Assembly: GCA_001687465.1 (NCBI GenBank)
Contig: LVLI01000295.1
Location: 62,001 to 126,000 of the forward strand
Length of the DNA: 64,000 nt
Source of the DNA: Halocafeteria seosinensis
Lineage: Eukaryota; Sar; Bigyra; Bicosoecida
Direction of reading: 5' to 3'
Shown: positions 9,890-21,200 of the stretch, in pieces
Position numbering within the stretch: position 1 is the stretch's first letter
Layout: each line of letters begins with the position of its first letter
Made by a program: the position numbers and the translations under genes
Notes under the pieces: generated by a model
Told to the model about the DNA's origin: nothing
Database searches by the model: none
Seen by the model: only the letters and a program-made list of their open reading frames with translations

Positions 9890-10995
9890 TTAATGTCTGT
9901 GCTCGACGAGGCTGCCCTGCTTGGGCTCAATTGCTTGCATCCATTCAGGATCACGAGTAGCAATGTGTTCGGGTCGCTGCGTCGGAGCCGCATATGGGTG
10001 GGGTGTTAGCAGGTTTTCTGTCGAGTTGAACACAGCGAATAAGTTCGAGCGAGCCCAAGGAGAAATATTGTTATGCGATCCATGCACTAAATTTGAATCG
10101 AACATTAGAACATCACCCCGCTTTCCCTCACAGTAGTCTAAACCATGTATATCAATTAATTCACTCAAGGACTGCAAATCAGGCGTCCCATATTTCTGTT
10201 TCTCTTTTAGAGATTTCTCCCAATTCCTCTCGGGTGTCGCTCCGGCGCATTGGATAAATGTCTTATGACTACCAGGAGAAACCATCAACGCTCCATTTTG
10301 GCCAAAATTGTCATTCATCATTACGACCATAGATAGAGCACGAGGAGCGGGCATACCATCTTCCGCATGCCACGTTTCGAAATCACTGTGCCACCAAAAT
10401 CCAGTCCCAACAAACGGAAGTTGGAAGTTGATACGACTCTGATGAATATATACGTTGCTGTTTAGTATCTGCATCGCACTCTCAGCAAGTCTCTTATCTT
10501 CCAAAATTTGTCGACAAATATCGCTGTTCTTATGGACTTCGAAGATAGTACGAATTTGGCCAGTACTGGGTTCACTGGCAAACTTAGCATCTCCAGTTAC
10601 CTTTGCATCACTCTGCATTCATTCAGTCTCAGCTGCCTTGAGGAACTTACTCTGACAATGAAGCGGCGGTATGAGGTACTTACCGAACCCTGAGATATCT
10701 CTTCGGATTCACGGCGAAGACGGTCCATTTCCTCACCCAAAATTCGGAGCTCCTTCTCGGAAAATACATCTTTCATCACAATGTATCCGTTTTCTTCGTA
10801 ATCTTTTACATCCTCGCGAGGAAGAGGGCCGGACGAGTAGGCCTCCTCCGTCCATACAACAGGGTGCTGTCGCTCAAACCAAGAAGCATATTCACCTCGA
10901 GTAGGGTAAGAGTCTTTTGGAAATTCTGCAATTGATGCAGTCCAAACATTTGTTTTAGTTCTGAACAAAGAATCGAAACGGAGGGAATAGAACAT
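9890..10995 (-). CDS. ectD: Ectoine hydroxylase-like Fe(II)/2-oxoglutarate dioxygenase (EctD)
   Basis: Two exons, 10684-10995 and 9890-10612, joined by a 71-nt GT-AG intron in phase 0, encode 344 residues. EctD turns the compatible solute ectoine into 5-hydroxyectoine. The signature region reads GFWWHSDFETWHAEDGMP, the highly specific EctD motif, with Fe ligands H179 and D181; the third ligand is H281 in LVHGSHNN. Other family blocks are EVHKNS, VYIHQSRINFQLPF, RALSMVVMMND, LMVSPGSHKTFI and ERNWEKSLK. About 25-30 extra residues precede the PTRGEYASW start that matches bacterial EctD; they could be a targeting signal. A GTG-started extension to 11022 is possible but unlikely. No ectA, ectB or ectC is in the window. 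Because EctD is a bacterial family, transfer from bacteria followed by intron gain is likely. Other PhyH-family enzymes lack this motif. Confidence 0.85.
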
Positions 10996-11014
10996 TCGAC
11001 GGAGCGGAGCAAGG

Positions 11015-11031
11015 TGACTCACACGTCACCT
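11015..11031. repeat. 17-bp repeat, copy 1
   Basis: TGACTCACACGTCACCT occurs here and again at 12135-12151. On the minus strand each copy reads ...GACGTGTGAGT, which includes a possible splice donor (GTGAGT) and an ACGT core. Copy 1 lies just upstream of the ectoine hydroxylase ATG. Confidence 0.4.
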
Positions 11032-11206
11032 ACACGGGAAGTACGTGTGAAGTCAACAGCGCGTTCTTCGTCTATATGTACGTCTCTTCGTCGATGATAT
11101 ACAACATATGTGTACAAATTCACCAAAAGAGCTGAACAGAGCTGGTTGAACTATCGAGCGTAGTCTTGTTGCCCATGGTCTGCAAAGGTTTACCCTTGTG
11201 ACCGTA

Positions 11207-11649
11207 TCACTCCTCATCTTCGAAGGCCGCATCAACCACCCCAAGAGATGTTCGTCGCAATATAATCCACCCCTTCGGCATAGCGCCGCAAACTCACCAT
11301 GGTATCGTACAATTATTCATATACTAGCCGCGTATAGCCAATCCTCGAACCAACGTTGAGTCGTATGCCCTTTATACGCTCTCAGAACATCACAGCTCAC
11401 AACGGTGAAAAGTCACTTACCAAACTCAACTCTCATCGATGATTGAGTATCTTCTTGTGTCCTAACTCTTGTATGCGGACTTTCCACATGTCTATCTGTT
11501 GATATAGTTCTGGCTTGTTTGCTGATCACATCCAATCCAAGTTGCGTGCTTGGGAGAGTTCGTTCTACGGTTGGCTGCAATAGTCTAGAAGCTTGTCTCA
11601 AGTGGGAGCCAACGGAATATAAAACTCGATTAGATACGGAAGACAACAT
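11207..11649 (-). CDS. Small protein with mitochondrial presequence (two-exon model, unrecognised)
   Basis: ATG at 11649 opens a frame with a typical presequence: MLSSVSNRVLYSVGSHLRQ, Arg/Ser-rich, few acids. A strong GTAAGT donor at 11420 follows RVEF. In my model the intron is 128 nt, with exon 2 at 11207-11292 encoding CGAMPKGWIILRRTSLGVV and an acidic end DAAFEDEE; phases agree and the protein has about 104 residues. If the intron is not removed the frame ends a codon later (78 residues in all). The acceptor is weak and the intron longer than usual here, so the second exon is uncertain. I do not recognise the family. Confidence 0.4.
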
Positions 11650-12311
11650 TTTGGAAGCTTTTCGTGTTTGGATAAAGAACGCAACTTAATATCGATGCTT
11701 TTCTTCAGATTTCCTTGCTTGTGTCGACTATCCTGACAAACCAGCTCACTTCTTCTTGTCTGGTCCTGATGGCTACCTGTAGTTGGCCAGGCTCGTTGAA
11801 GCATGCGGCGGTATGACATCATCCTAAAATCACCTCAAGCGGTAGCCTACGGTAAGTTACACAATACCTCACTTCTAGTTATTACGCTCAGCACAGCAAG
11901 TGTGCTCTGTGAGATGGATAGCGCCATGTTCCACCGATATTTATTTCGGTCAAGGGTTCGTCGAAATTACACCCTCAACTGCGGGTTGTAACGGTAATGG
12001 AGAATTATTCTATGCATTCCATTTCCGGGTAGTCCTCTACGAACACTGTGCTCTATACGATATAAAGTTACCATTTTGAGATATGGAACATCTTGTAGCA
12101 TTTTATGCTGCAAAGTTCCGAGGTACGTGTGAGATGACTCACACGTCACCTGGTAGTGCCGCGCTCTTCAATCTTATCCTGACCACATCATCCGAAATGC
12201 GTTTCACACATGTCTATATCGTAATCATATCGTATCTATGTTCGTTCCACTGATTGTGGTCGACAAAACACTTTCCGCGGGAGACGGCGAAATAGAAGCG
12301 GAACGTAGTTG
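11650..12311. other. Intergenic region with a possible small plus-strand ORF
   Basis: An ATG at 11803 (MRRYDIILKSPQAVAY) is followed at once by a GTAAG donor, and removing a 45-nt in-frame intron leaves a short basic protein ending at 11991. I cannot assign it and it may be chance. The rest of the stretch shows no coding signal. The second copy of the 17-bp repeat lies at 12135-12151. Confidence 0.25.
12135..12151. repeat. 17-bp repeat, copy 2
   Basis: Exact second copy of the sequence at 11015-11031, in the same orientation, about 160 bases downstream of the CFAP100 stop. No further copy was noticed. Confidence 0.4.
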
Positions 12312-14512
12312 CTACATGAAAAACTTGAGGTCCTCGAGCTCCTGAGCGAGCTCCGGGTCCATTTTCTCTTGTTGCTTTTTCTTCCGGATTGGAGCAGAAC
12401 GAGCCATCACCGGCTTTCCCGAGCGTTTCTTCACAGGGGCCTGTGCCCTCTGTAAAGATTTCTGGAGGCGCTGCTCTAAGGCTTCCTGTTGTTGCTTTTG
12501 TCGTTCCGCTCGTACACGCTCCCGCCGCTCGCTTTCCAGTTCTCTTTCTTTCGCTATGACGTATTCCTGCGGCATTTTGTCCATTTCAGCGAGCTGGTCT
12601 TCCAATTTTCCTTCCAGTTTCGTCAACATGGAGATGCGATCAGGGTTCGATGATAAATCTCCGCCGCACTTTTCGTATACCTCTTTAATCCTTTCGCCCA
12701 ACTTGTCGAGGAGTTTGGCTTGGGTATCCTCTCCGTGCCTGCGTCGGATAAAACATAGCAGTGGACCCAATCACCCAACGTTTTGCCTTGCCACTTACGA
12801 ATGATGGACGCGGCTCTTCAACTTGTCCACTTTCTCCTCTTCGTTTTGGATCTTGTCTTTTAGGTTCTTCATATTCTCGTTAAGACTCTGCAATGTACTC
12901 AGATTGTTGTAGAGCTTGTTTCAATTTCTTCTCTCCATGACACCTTACCGTTGTCTGTCTCTCCATGGAGTTCTTAGTGTCTTCGTATTGCTGTTTGAGC
13001 TCGTCCAGTTGTTGCTCGATTTCTTGGTTGTTTTGAATGAGAAACAAGTTCTCTTCCTCCATCCCTGGAGTAAACGTGTCGTATCCATCAATACGATATA
13101 CTTCAAACAGACTGTGATACTCAGTTCATACCTGAAAAAATTTCAAGTAACTGCTCTGGATTAGTAAAGTACATCTCATAATCATCTTCGGTGATCTCAG
13201 GGAGAGGATAGTCCTCGAGCTTAGGTTTCGGTTTCAACTGTTGCTCTAGTTTTTTGTCAATATTTGAAGGAGTATGCTTCCGCCCAGCAGCGATTGCTTG
13301 CTTTCGTTGCGCTTCTTCTTCTTCCTTAAATTCTTGGTATTTGCTATCCCGGTATTCTTCCCATCGTTTGAGGTCGGCTTCATATCGTTCTTGCCGCTCC
13401 TGTTCGTATTTTTCCCTGAGCTGTTCGTACTGCTTATCCTTCCATTCCTGCGGTGTAAGCTCGTCCAAAAATTTCTTGTATGATTCCCATTCACGCAAAA
13501 GATCCTCATTTCTGCGGCCAACAAGCGGTAGTTGCGTGAGACAGTTTGAACAGCAATTTGGCGGGACTCTTACTTGGCATTGTCTCCTTTCAGAGCTTGT
13601 ATTTGGTACTTCAAGCGTTTAATTTCCTGAACTTTCTGTTGCTTGAGGCGGGATTCTTCCTCTGCACGTTTCATCGCTGCATGCGCCATTCGATCATTTT
13701 CTTTTAAGAACGCGTCAAAGCGGATAGCATCTTCTTCCAACATCAACTCCGATTTCTTCAAAGCTTCTTCCTTCATCTGAGCCTTGTGCTCTAGCTGCAA
13801 AATGTGTCAACACAATGGTTTGGGGAGGGAAAGGAAAACAACCAAAGCGAACACATCAACCAACCTTCTGAATTTCCTCGCGTTTCGTATCCAAGGACAT
13901 TTGCAATAAGAACATTTCCCTTTTCTTCTCCACAAACTTGGTCATACTTTCTTTCTGATGTTTTTTGGACGATGAAATGGCGGCCGTTGCAGCCGAAACT
14001 AAGTTTTGCGTGCGCTTGATGCGTTCTTGAGTGGCTGCGTCAAGTTCTGGCTCTGCTTCCTTCTGCAGTTGGCGCAACATGCCTTCCTTTTGTGGAGCAC
14101 CTTTCTCCCATATCTTCAACCGTTGTTGCTTTTTGCGTTCCTCCTGCTTTTGCTCTCTTTCTTGTTCACGCATTTTGAAAACTTCCTCGTCTGAGGGCAA
14201 GGTAAACGGATTGCTCTCGTCGTACCTGGTACTCTGCTGCTTTGCGTCTTGGGTGGCGGTACCAAAGTGAGCTGATCTCCCGGCTGTTTGCTGAGTACCA
14301 CTCATATACTGATTGTTCTCATAATCACCCTCCGTATTCCTTTTGCCTTCTGCCGTCGATGAGGTAGAACGACTTTGGGGACGATAACCTTGCTGTTGGG
14401 ATCCAGTGGATCCTCGCGAGGCAGCTCGCTGTTGATCATCTCCCCCTCCTACCACCTGACGTCCCGCAGAGGATAGGCCACGACCTCCTGTATTACCTTG
14501 CTCGCTGCTCAT
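12312..14512 (-). CDS. CFAP100: CFAP100-like coiled-coil axonemal protein
   Basis: Six exons: 13865-14512, 13574-13794, 13132-13511, 12949-13064, 12799-12887, 12312-12738; all phases agree and give 626 residues, close to the usual CFAP100 length. CFAP100 (Chlamydomonas FAP100/MIA1) partners CFAP73 in a complex at the base of the I1 inner dynein arm. The N-terminal 70 residues are disordered, then NPFTLPSDEEVFKMREQERE, the family's typical entry motif, leads into long charged coiled coils (DUF4200 region) across exons 1-4. The C-terminus has ERIKEVYEKCGG, DRISMLTKLEGKLEDQL and a basic stretch with APVKKRSGKPVMARSAPIRK before DLKFFM. The donor of intron 1 (GTTGGT) is weak; the others are standard. 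This gene is the clearest sign of motile flagella. Confidence 0.8.
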
Positions 14513-15292
14513 ATTTCAAGTAACGAGGGCGTAAACCGTAAAATCACGGATCTCCTTGCGACAACGGCTAACCTTCCCTTCTTCAAGATCAAGCTATTGC
14601 TCAATCTACTGTATCCACACTCTGCCTACGTTCTCAATCAGTGTGGTGATGCTAAGGGAGAAGAACCTGTACTATCATTTCATATTCTGCACAGTGAACT
14701 GCCTCCCAAGGGGTCGGACAAGTTCAACATCTCGCAACTCGTCGATTTTTTGGCGCCCCGTGGGAACGCCAAAGGCTGGAAGTGTACAATGATCTAGCGG
14801 CTATAAATCAATTCGCATCCTTTAACACTTTTACCGCTGGTTGAATTCACTGCCTTACGTGATTCTAATGGAGAGAGAACTCACACACTCGGGAAGATGA
14901 AAATAGCTCAAGATTCCTGTCCAAGCGAAGCAAAGTGAAGCAGGTGAGGTCACCCACTGATGTCTGTTTTTGGTGGTCAAAGAACCAGCGAGTATATCCT
15001 GTGTTTTCCCTCACACTGAAAATGGAGACAAGTTCGTAATGACCCACTAACTATAGCTATATCCAGAGAATCAGGGAACATTTGGCCCGTTGTTGTCCGT
15101 CGTGTACCATTATCCACATCCTGGGGAGTCAGGCGGCATTCCCTGTAGCGAGGAAGTTCCGCAGTAGTATCCCGGATTGATATTGTCGTGCCGGCGTAAT
15201 ACAACACTTATAATACAATTACCCACAGCGCCACTGTATGAGTTGGCTGTGTGCCGAGTTAGTTGTATATAATTGAGGCTTTCGTACCAACC
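14513..15292. other. Region with unresolved coding traces, probably a small minus-strand gene
   Basis: Between the divergent starts of CFAP100 and GMD. On the minus strand a frame at 14678-14790 reads PAFGVPTGRQKIDELRDV and ends in QNMK, behind a splice-acceptor-like CCAG; upstream, 14977-15207 holds RDTTAELPRYRE and MFPDSLDIAIVSG, and 14865-15047 another open frame. They could be exons of one small gene, but I could not join them with sound splice sites. A plus-strand frame at 14498-14797 has no ATG and is less likely. Family not recognised. Confidence 0.3.
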
Positions 15293-16623
15293 ATGACCGA
15301 CACGTCAGCGAATCAGGTTCCCACTATTTACGAGCCTCAGAAGGAAGGTCCCCGGCGCAATGTAGCGCTAATCACCGTACGTATCACGCGCTATACCAGT
15401 TGGCAGGCAGATTTGCTTGCTCACTACGTGAGCGAATGCCTGTAAATGCAGGGAATCACAGGACAAGACGGGTCGTACTTGGCAGAGTTTCTGCTTGAAA
15501 AGGTACGTCAGATGCTATCCTTATCCTGATTACCTCTGACACATGCGCTCTTAGAGGGCATGAGGCACGCTTTGGATCGCTCTTCCTCCTTACTAGATTG
15601 CTAGGTACTGTCATCTCTATTTGGTCCCGACGTATGCAGGGTTATGAAGTTCACGGAATTATCCGGAGATCTAGCAGCTTCAACACGGGGAGGATAGAGC
15701 ATATATACCGTGATCGACATACAACAGGGGTGAAAATCTTCCTACATTACGGAGATCTTACAGACACGAGTAATTTGCTGCAGATAATATCAGATATCAA
15801 GCCTTCGGAGGTGTACAACTTGGCAGCCCAAAGTCATGTGATGGTCTCGTTCGAAATGAGCGAGTACACAGCCAACGTTGATGCTCTTGGGACTCTTAGA
15901 CTTCTTAATGCACTGTTAGCCTGCGGTCTCGGAGATAAGTGTCGATTTTATCAAGCATCTACGAGTGAACTGTATGGCAAAGTCCAAGAGATTCCTCAAA
16001 CCGAAAAGACACCGTTCTATCCGCGCTCTCCTTACGCCGTAGCCAAACAGTTCGGCTTCTGGAACATAATCAACTACAGAGAAGCATACAACATGTTTGC
16101 ATGTAATGGTATTCTGTTCAATCACGAATCCCCTAGAAGGGGTCCGACGTTTGTGACTAGGAAAATTACTCGTGCCGTGGCGCGAATTCACCTCGGCAAG
16201 CAGCAAACAGTGTATCTCGGAAACCTGAACGCGAAACGAGACTGGGGTCACGCAAAGGACTACATAGAGGGTATGTGGTTAATGCTGCAGCAAGATCAAC
16301 CAGAGGACTATGTCTTGGCCACCGGAGAAACACACTCGGTACGAGAGTTCGTAGAATTGTCTTTCAAACATATTGACATTTCCATTGTGTGGCAAGGAGA
16401 AGGGGTCAATGAAATTGGAGTTAATGCTAATAACCCTAATCAAGTTCTTGTACGGATAGATCCTAAATACTTCCGCCCGACAGAGGTAGACTTGCTTCTA
16501 GGTGACCCAACGAAAGCAAAGAAACAACTTAGATGGGAATGCAAAGTGTCCTTCGAGGAGCTCGTACAGGAAATGATCGACAGCGATATTGCCAAAGAGA
16601 AAGCTGGCGACTACCATGGCTAA
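15293..16623 (+). CDS. GMD: GDP-mannose 4,6-dehydratase
   Basis: Exons 15293-15376, 15452-15502 and 15640-16623 encode 372 residues, the standard length for eukaryotic GMD. The enzyme makes GDP-4-keto-6-deoxymannose, the first step to GDP-fucose, in the cytosol with NADP. The splices rebuild the nucleotide-binding segment [20 protein letters not shown] then [18 protein letters not shown]. Further family blocks are [39 protein letters not shown], the catalytic YxxxK (YAVAK) in [39 protein letters not shown] and [17 protein letters not shown]. It diverges mildly from the usual SPYAAAKLYAYW around the active site. The 51-nt second exon holds only 17 codons. No fucose synthase (GER/FX) is in the window. 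Confidence 0.95.
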
Positions 16624-16958
16624 CGGAATTAAAATTTCCCTGAGGCTACCCTCCGTGCGTCTGTAGTCTCAATTTCAACGTCATAGCGTTCCAGTAGAAG
16701 GTCATAGTACCTCTGTCCCATACTGTTACCGTCAGAGTTAGTTTCTATGGTTGCCATTTTTGTGTCGCACAAACATAAAAATCAGCGTTTATGAAATCAC
16801 ACTGTAAGGGTGGTAGATAGGATGGTTGTGTAATATCAGATATACCCATATGCATCGCCAGGGATTACCTCCGCTTCACACAGATGCTGTAGTTCGGCCA
16901 GAGAGACTTGCGTTGTTACTTAGATACACGATAGGATATTTACAAAATTCCACCAAAT
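16624..16958. other. Intergenic region, nothing recognised
   Basis: Separates the GMD stop from the COMMD start on the same strand. No coding frame belongs here; it should contain the GMD 3' UTR and the COMMD promoter. Confidence 0.5.
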
Positions 16959-17813
16959 ATGGAGCGCAAAGGGGCGCCATCATCTGCATCGGGTACACAT
17001 ACGTTTTGCGGTCAAGCGCTTGTCGCTTGGAAGCCCAAGTAAGGATACTCTCCTCCATCAAGGCAGGTTCTCTCTGTCTCTATAAGCTGGCTATTGCTGA
17101 TGCAGAACATTATCAGAGTCATTCGAGCGCATCCAATCGACCCACTCTGTTCAGAGTCTGACGGAAACTGCGCTTCATTTCTTGGAGAACCCTTGCTCTT
17201 TTTGCCAGCAGGAGTCGTCTGAGACGGAGGTCAGCGACGACTATGCAATCTGTTTAGCTGCTGTTTCTCAACTCCTACAGGTGGTCGGTGTACGACAGCC
17301 TTCGAAGCAGACGCTTCATGAAGAATTAGAACGACTTGCTTCGGAATCGCTGATGCCACAGCAGTTGGCGGAAGGATTTGGCAAAATAGCACATAAATTA
17401 AACTTGGATGCCATCCGCTCCAGTCGGTTAGCCCCGATTCCAGGATCGTTTAGCAGGGTAAAAGACGTGAGATGGAGGTTAGATGTAGTTATATCGACGG
17501 ATGCTGCTAAGAAAGTGCTCAGACCGAGTATATTACTGGAGGTATGTTGGCACAAAGTGGCTGTTGGGATAGGCCGGCAGTGATTCATAGATCATGATGC
17601 TATTACAGTTCACTATAGGCGACGGAAAGTTGGTGCGCACGAATTTGAGTATGCAGCAATTCCATCATCTACGTTACACAACGGCAAAAGTATGTATTGG
17701 TAGAATTATCTATCGAGTAATAGAGCAATCCTTCAATTCCTGTGGTGCAGACATTGAAAGAGATGGAAATCGTTCGGGAACATCCTCTAATGAAGCTACT
17801 GATCGAAAAATAG
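16959..17813 (+). CDS. COMM domain-containing protein
   Basis: Four exons: 16959-17038, 17106-17541, 17609-17689, 17751-17813, giving 219 residues with matching phases. COMMD proteins form the hetero-decameric ring of the Commander complex, which works in endosomal recycling, and have been linked to cullin and NF-kB control. The N-terminal helical domain spans about residues 25-135. The COMM domain follows: VKDVRWRLDVVIS with the conserved tryptophan, SILLEFTIGDGK, LSMQQFHHLRYTTAKTLKEM, and the closing helix HPLMKLLIEK. Which of the ten COMMD paralogues it matches cannot be fixed by eye; length suits COMMD5 or COMMD9. The start at 16959 is the first ATG of the open frame, and exon 1 looks disordered. 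Confidence 0.85.
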
Positions 17814-18206
17814 AATACATACCTACATCTCAATCAAACTCATCCCCATGTGCCTATGATAACTTGCTCCTCTAGTGTTTTCGACATACATCTAAGCATG
17901 GTTCAGTTCCCCTGCGAAGTTCCGCAGTCTCCGTGAGTCAAGGATGAGCGGCTCACAAGATTGAGCGAGTCCTAAGGACAAGGCTGTACAAAGACAAGCG
18001 TGGTATGTTCGCCTTGATCAGACCCCTTCATGATATAAGTCTTACAAATGGATCGTTTTCAAGTATGTTGAAGGTGATGTGTATACATGTACCCAGTGGG
18101 TTCAACTTGGTTTGGTTGCGTTAACGATTCATCCGTGAATGTCAGCTCTTTCCCCATAGAACACAGCAATGAGGTAATAGTTGAAAGCGCATAGCCCCGA
18201 GCAGCA
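17814..18206. other. Intergenic region, nothing recognised
   Basis: Stretch between the COMMD stop and the start of the Cys-rich repeat gene on the same strand. No coding frame or RNA gene was seen. Confidence 0.5.
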
Positions 18207-21200
18207 ATGGGGTATTCTGGAGCAACGGCAAACTGTCTCGTGAAATCGCTGACAGTAGTGTGCGTTGTGGTGGGATGGATCCGTGAAAGTGAAGCAGGGA
18301 GGCCAGTAGCACCAGCTATTGGACCTACGGCTACTCCTCCCAGGCTCCCTAGCGTATGTCTCGACGGCACGTATCGCGAGCTAAGCGAGTTTGGAACTGA
18401 GTGGGTGGATGGTTGTCCAGGCTTTAAGCTCTGCGAGCCTGGTTTCTTCTGTCAAAATTCTGTAAAGAAACCATGTCCCCCAGGAACTTTTGCTGCTTCT
18501 GTTGGATCAACTAATTGCACGGTTTGTCCATCCGGAAAGTATTGTCCTCAATTTTCTTCTACAACAGGTGGCGTAACAGGCACAGCGCTCCCAATATCCT
18601 GTGGAAACTCTACTGTATACTGTCCCCCCGGTAGTAGTCGTCCGTCAGTTGTTCTTCCTGGTTTTGAGACCATCGGCAACAACAACCAATTCACAAGATC
18701 AGAAATTCAAGAATGCCCCGCTGGAACTTATTGCCAGGGAGGTATTCGCCACCCTTGTCCTCGAGGAAGATATGGTATGGACACGGGGCTATCTAATCCG
18801 AATTGCTCTGGCCTGTGTGACTCTGGATATTTCTGTGGATTTGGTAGCGCCGTCTCTCAACAGTTTCGTTGTGGAGGTCCGGACGTATTTTGTCCTCTCG
18901 GAAGCAGCCGTCCGACGTTCGTCCGAGGGAGTCAGAATACTTCATCAGTGAGTGATTCTAATTCAAGGGTTTTCTATTCTGTGGATGAGAACGGCGATGA
19001 TTCACTTCTGACGTTTGCTACTAGATCAGCCGAATTGATTTGCCCTTTGGGTTTTTACTGTCAGAGAGGACTACGTTTTCCTTGTCCAGCAGGAAGATTT
19101 GGATCCACAATCGGAAGCAGCAGCCCAAACTGTTCCGGAATGTGCCAAGAAGGGTTTTATTGTGAAGAAGCGTCAGGAACGAGCCAACAACATGTTTGTG
19201 GAAACGCTTCGGTATTTTGCCCCGAAGGATCGGCGATGCCTCAAAGGGCTCTCGAGGGATACTACACGGTAGGAAATTCTGAACGTACCAGGACGAACCA
19301 ATTAAAATGTGCATCGGGATCATATTGCCGCGATGGGGTAATGTAAGTAAACTAACCGAACACATATCTAGTGAGATTGGCATCTTATATGGGTGTGGCG
19401 TGGGGACTTTTTTCCAATACACAGGCATCCCTGCCCGGCGGGCAGATTTGGGTCATCAAGAGGACTTTCGAATCCAAGCTGTGAAGGACCATGCGCTCCC
19501 GGATATTTTTGCGAAACGCCCGGTTCCACAAGCCCAGTATCGAAGGCATGCGGCGGCGTCGAAGTATTTTGCCCATTGGGGTCAGTCACTCCACGTCGAG
19601 CTCAACTGGGTTATTTTACGGCTCGCGTGCTCCCTTTCCAGTCGTTGCTCCTGAATATTCAGTTCTTTCTAACATCAGCGGAAGCAGATGGCTTTCTAGC
19701 AGGGGTTGGAGGTGCTGAGGGAAGAATTCCGGGAATCAATGAAGTCTATGGTGCTAATCAGGGAACTCTTCCGGGCTTCGTTGATCCTCGACAAGAATCA
19801 ATTCGTGACAGTTTAGGAGAAGCCAAATCGTTTGCCTCTCAGTTTCATTTCCACGAATTATATCAGAGAATACAAGAGCTCTCCATTAGTGGCAAACCCA
19901 ATAGCTCAACTCCTTTTGATATTACAGATTTCGTATACCCAACGGAGGGTATATTTCAAGTGCACCCGTGGTATCTGGCTCTGCTGTCTTCCCGCACGGA
20001 AGCCATTACGAACCTCTTGGCGTCAAACGCCTCTTCTACGGATACGAATGCAGTAAGAAATGTTGAGTTTGAATGCGACATTGGACACTACTGCCGTGGT
20101 GGGGAGCGATATGCATGTCCCGGTGGAACATTTGGGAACAAAACACAATTATCTTCTGCGGAATGTTCCGGAACTTGTCCAGTCGGACACTACTGTCCCC
20201 GCGGCACTGTTTCCCCAACTCAGTTTGCGTGTGGCTCGAATCGGCATTACTGTCCTGCGAAGAGTACCGCCCCGATGGAAGTAGAGGAGGGCTTTTTCTC
20301 TGTTGGAGGCACGGAGCACACGAGGCATGCACAACAACTCTGCCCTCCTGGCCATTACTGTTCTCAAGGGAGACTGCTAGAGTGTCCTGGTGGAACCTTC
20401 GGTAATGAAACAGGCCTTTCTTCATCATCTTGCAGTGGACGCTGCCAAGCCGGATATTACTGCCCTCCCAAGAGCACTAGCCCGCGGCAGCATATTTGTG
20501 AGAATGCCTCAGTCTATTGTCCAGAAGGTGTCACGGCGCCGATTGGCGTGGCAAGCGGCCACTACACTACATTGGGAAGGACTGCAGAAACGGGGGGGAA
20601 CATTCCGCGGAATGCTGTCATGCAGTGTAATCTCCACTATGGGAGACTCGGGCTACCTCCAGAGGTTAATGTCAGCGAGCTTCATGGTCCAGTTTCAGAA
20701 CAGGTAACTGCCTTCAACTCCTCCCGCTTTTGTGTCTCAGGTGACTTGGGGGACTCGCAAGGCCGGAAAGGGCAAGCTCAATGCGAGGCAGGCAGTTTCT
20801 GTTGGCAAGGACTGAGATATGAGTGTCCACCAGGGCGCTATGGCAGCCAGTCGAAAGAGACGAGGCCCACATGTACTGGTCCATGTCACAAGGGGCACTA
20901 CTGTCCCTGGGCGTCGTTTTCACCTTTTCAAATTCCATGTGGAGCTGCCAATAGAATTTGTCCCAGTTCTTCGGGGTCGCCGTTACATGTTCCCCGTGGT
21001 TATTACTCAATAGAAAATGCAAATGAAGAAGCAAGGTTTAAAATGGATATTTGTCCCAGGGGATCGTACTGCGACGGAGATGGAACAAGAAAAAAGTGCG
21101 CTCCTGGACGATTCGGGTCAACGGAAGGAATCCAGTCAGCGTTTTGCACTGGTCTTTGTCAAGCTGGATTCTTCTGTCCAGGCCCTGGAGAAGTTAATTC

